Below are positions 62,220 through 64,000 of a stretch of 64,000 bases of DNA, in pieces (the stretch's first letter is position 1; every line of letters begins with the position of its first letter). The notes under the pieces are model-generated. The model was not told the origin of the DNA. It worked only from the letters and a program-made list of their open reading frames with translations, and searched no databases. Location of the stretch: contig OZ024721.1 in NCBI GenBank assembly GCA_964016875.1, positions 7,817,001-7,881,000 of the forward strand, in the 5' to 3' direction. The translations under genes were made by a program, and so were the position numbers. The stretch comes from Fallopia convolvulus (lineage: Eukaryota > Streptophyta > Magnoliopsida > Caryophyllales > Polygonaceae).

Positions 62220-63690
62220 AACAGTCATTACAATTTTTTGATGACAAAAAGTGTAATAAAAGGTAAAAAAGTGTCATTAAAATGTCTTAATGACACTTTT
62301 TGATGACAAAAAGTATCATCAAAAACATTCAACCACATAAAAACAACCGTCATCACTGTCATCACAATTTTTTCCACCGTCATCACAATTTTTTGATGAC
62401 TAAAAGTGTAATAAAAGGCAAAAAATTTCATCAAAATGTCTTGATGACAAATTTTTGATAACAAAAAGTATCATCAAAGGCATTCAAGCATATAAAAACA
62501 ACCGTCGTCACACGGTTCGAACCGTCATCAACTGTCATCACTTGTCATCGTTACTTGATGACGTTTTGATTGTCATCAACTATCATCTCTACTTGATAAC
62601 GGTTCGCTTAATTTGTCATCAAAAGGGCCTTGATGACAAACAAGTGTCATCAAACTATCATCAGTACTTGATGACGGTTTGATCGTCATCAACTATTTGA
62701 TGACGGTTCAATTGTCATCAATTGCCATCACTACTTGATGACGGTTCGATTAATTTGTCATCAAAAGAGCCTTGATGACAATGGTCTTGAAGACAAACAA
62801 CCGTCATCATCACATAAAAATAGTTGTCATCACCGCTTAAAAAACAATTGTCATCACAAATAAAAAAACAAAGTTGTCAACAAATATTTATCATCACGTT
62901 TAATTTTTTAGTGTCATCACATACAATTTTTAGTATCATTATTCAAAGTGTCATCAAATATGTGTCATCACGTACGATTTTTTCATAAACTGTCATCAAC
63001 TGTCATCACTACTTGATGACAGTTTGATTGTCATCAACTATCATCTCTACTTGATGATGGTTCGATTAATTTGTCATCAAAAGGGCCTTGATGACAAACA
63101 AGTGTCATCAAACTATCATCACTAAAGCGTAATCAAATATGTGTCATCACTATCATCACTGTCATCACTACTTGATGACGGTTTGATTGTCATCAACTAT
63201 CATCGTAAATTTCATCTCTACTTGATGACGGTTCGATTCTCATGAATCGTCATCGCTATTTGATGACGGTTCGATTGTCATCAATTATCATCACTACTTG
63301 TTGATGGTTCGATTAATTCGTCATCAAAAGAGCCTTGATAACAAAAAAAGTGTCATCAAACTGTCATCACTTAAGGTTTTTTCGTTTTTTATGATCATCA
63401 CAAAAAATAGTTGTCATCAAATCTCATCACCGCATAAAAATAGTTGTCATCACCACATAAAAAAAACAAAGTTGTCATTAAACATCTATCATCCCTTGTC
63501 ATCACTACTTGATGACGGTTCGATTGTCAATTTGTCATCAAAAGGGTCTTGATGACAAACAAGTCTCATAAAAAAATTGTCATCAAGTGTCATCACATGT
63601 TTTTAAACGGCCTTGATGACATTCAAGCACATAAAAACAACTATAATAAACACATAAAAACAAAGTTGTCATCAAATAACATCACTTGTC
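62220..63690. repeat. GTCATCA/TGATGAC array
   Basis: Dozens of GTCATCA and TGATGAC words occur in both orientations over 1.47 kb. A higher-order unit includes CTACTTGATGACGGTTCGAT, TAATTTGTCATCAAAAG and GGCCTTGATGACAAACAAG, repeated about five times with variation. The density and inverted arrangement are like subterminal repeats of a CACTA or hAT element. ORFs here are repeat by-products. Confidence 0.85.
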
Positions 63691-63707
63691 ATCAGAAAAA
63701 ATATTAA

Positions 63708-63780
63708 TAGCATATGTGGGATTTGAACCCACATTATTATTTCTTAAGAAAAATGCTCTACCATTTGAGCTAATAGACTA
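63708..63780 (-). other. tRNA-like sequence 3
   Basis: The minus strand has TAGCTCAAATGGTAGAGCA (D-arm/A-box) and GTGGGTTCAAATCCCAC (T-arm/B-box), as in the copies at 27149 and 27567. The anticodon arm region is TTTCTTAAGAAA, again a palindrome but a different one. The acceptor ends pair less well. Confidence 0.6.
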
Positions 63781-64000
63781 AATACATTTTACAATAAAAA
63801 TAAATCCTAAATTAAATTATACCATTTGTGTTTGGATAAACAAGCACATAAATTCCGACAAAAAAAAAACAAGCACATAAATTAGAAAGATTCATGGGCT
63901 TATTTATCTCACTAGTATATATATGAATCCAAACACAATTATATAACTGCAAAGAAGTCCCAAACATTCACTGTTGTCAATAACATAGTTTATGGTAAAA

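Noticed and set aside
62220..63690. CRISPR-like array
   Set aside because: Spacing is irregular, words occur in both orientations, and the DNA is plant nuclear.

Overview
This window is plant nuclear DNA, almost certainly from a eudicot. It is AT-rich, has GT-AG introns, and carries plant-type mobile DNA: Mutator-like elements (MULEs), a CACTA element, a Helitron-like element, Ty1/copia and long-LTR retrotransposons with tRNA-Met primer sites, tRNA-derived SINEs and MITEs. The species cannot be told from the sequence. No intact ordinary host gene is visible; the only host-type gene recognised is a broken receptor-kinase ectodomain near 23.4-23.9 kb. A 200-base run of N (52435-52634) is an assembly gap.

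Layout. 1-690 is probably one end of an element that continues outside the window. 724-2680 and 14831-16616 are two copies of a roughly 1.8-2.0 kb non-autonomous element (family A) in the same orientation. They flank a 12.1 kb MULE (B, 2709-14809), and every junction lies in a TA microsatellite. MULE B has a plus-strand FAR1/MULE transposase gene (3043-6666, frameshifted in its SWIM finger), an intronic 200-bp perfect-looking hairpin, and a minus-strand multi-exon gene (7308-13924) for a Ulp1-like cysteine protease whose expected catalytic Cys reads as Phe. 16.6-19.5 kb holds AT-rich DNA, two small hairpins, LTR-like scraps and a hAT-like element. 19538-23404 is a truncated minus-strand Ty1/copia element, itself interrupted at 20.94-21.65 kb and inserted in the receptor-kinase gene fragment.

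24-34 kb holds a small MITE, tandem TTACACTAA-type arrays, and two related MULE-like elements (E3, 26072-28844; E4, 30589-33987). Both carry a PPR-like fragment. E3 also contains two tRNA-like sequences, and E4 contains a SINE and a captured charged-protein exon. 34293-38829 is a Helitron-like element with gene scraps.

39137-58313 is a 19.2 kb CACTA element with matching TGA target duplications. It carries decayed TNPD- and TNPA-like genes on the minus strand. An 11.8 kb LTR retrotransposon (39850-51649, GCCTC duplications, two 3.38 kb LTRs about 99% alike) has landed in the last TNPA-like exon. That retrotransposon shows no readable gag-pol and looks like a LARD.

58.3-64 kb is a patchwork of a SINE, a W-box-rich minisatellite, CTACGTAG repeats, a 479-bp foldback MITE, an 80-bp minisatellite, a 1.5 kb array of GTCATCA/TGATGAC words, and a third tRNA-like sequence.

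The genes present serve transposition, and most are visibly damaged. The most notable items are the transposase-plus-protease MULE with a substituted protease active site and its own hairpin, the tRNA-like sequences with palindromic anticodon arms, and the young but apparently non-coding LTR element.
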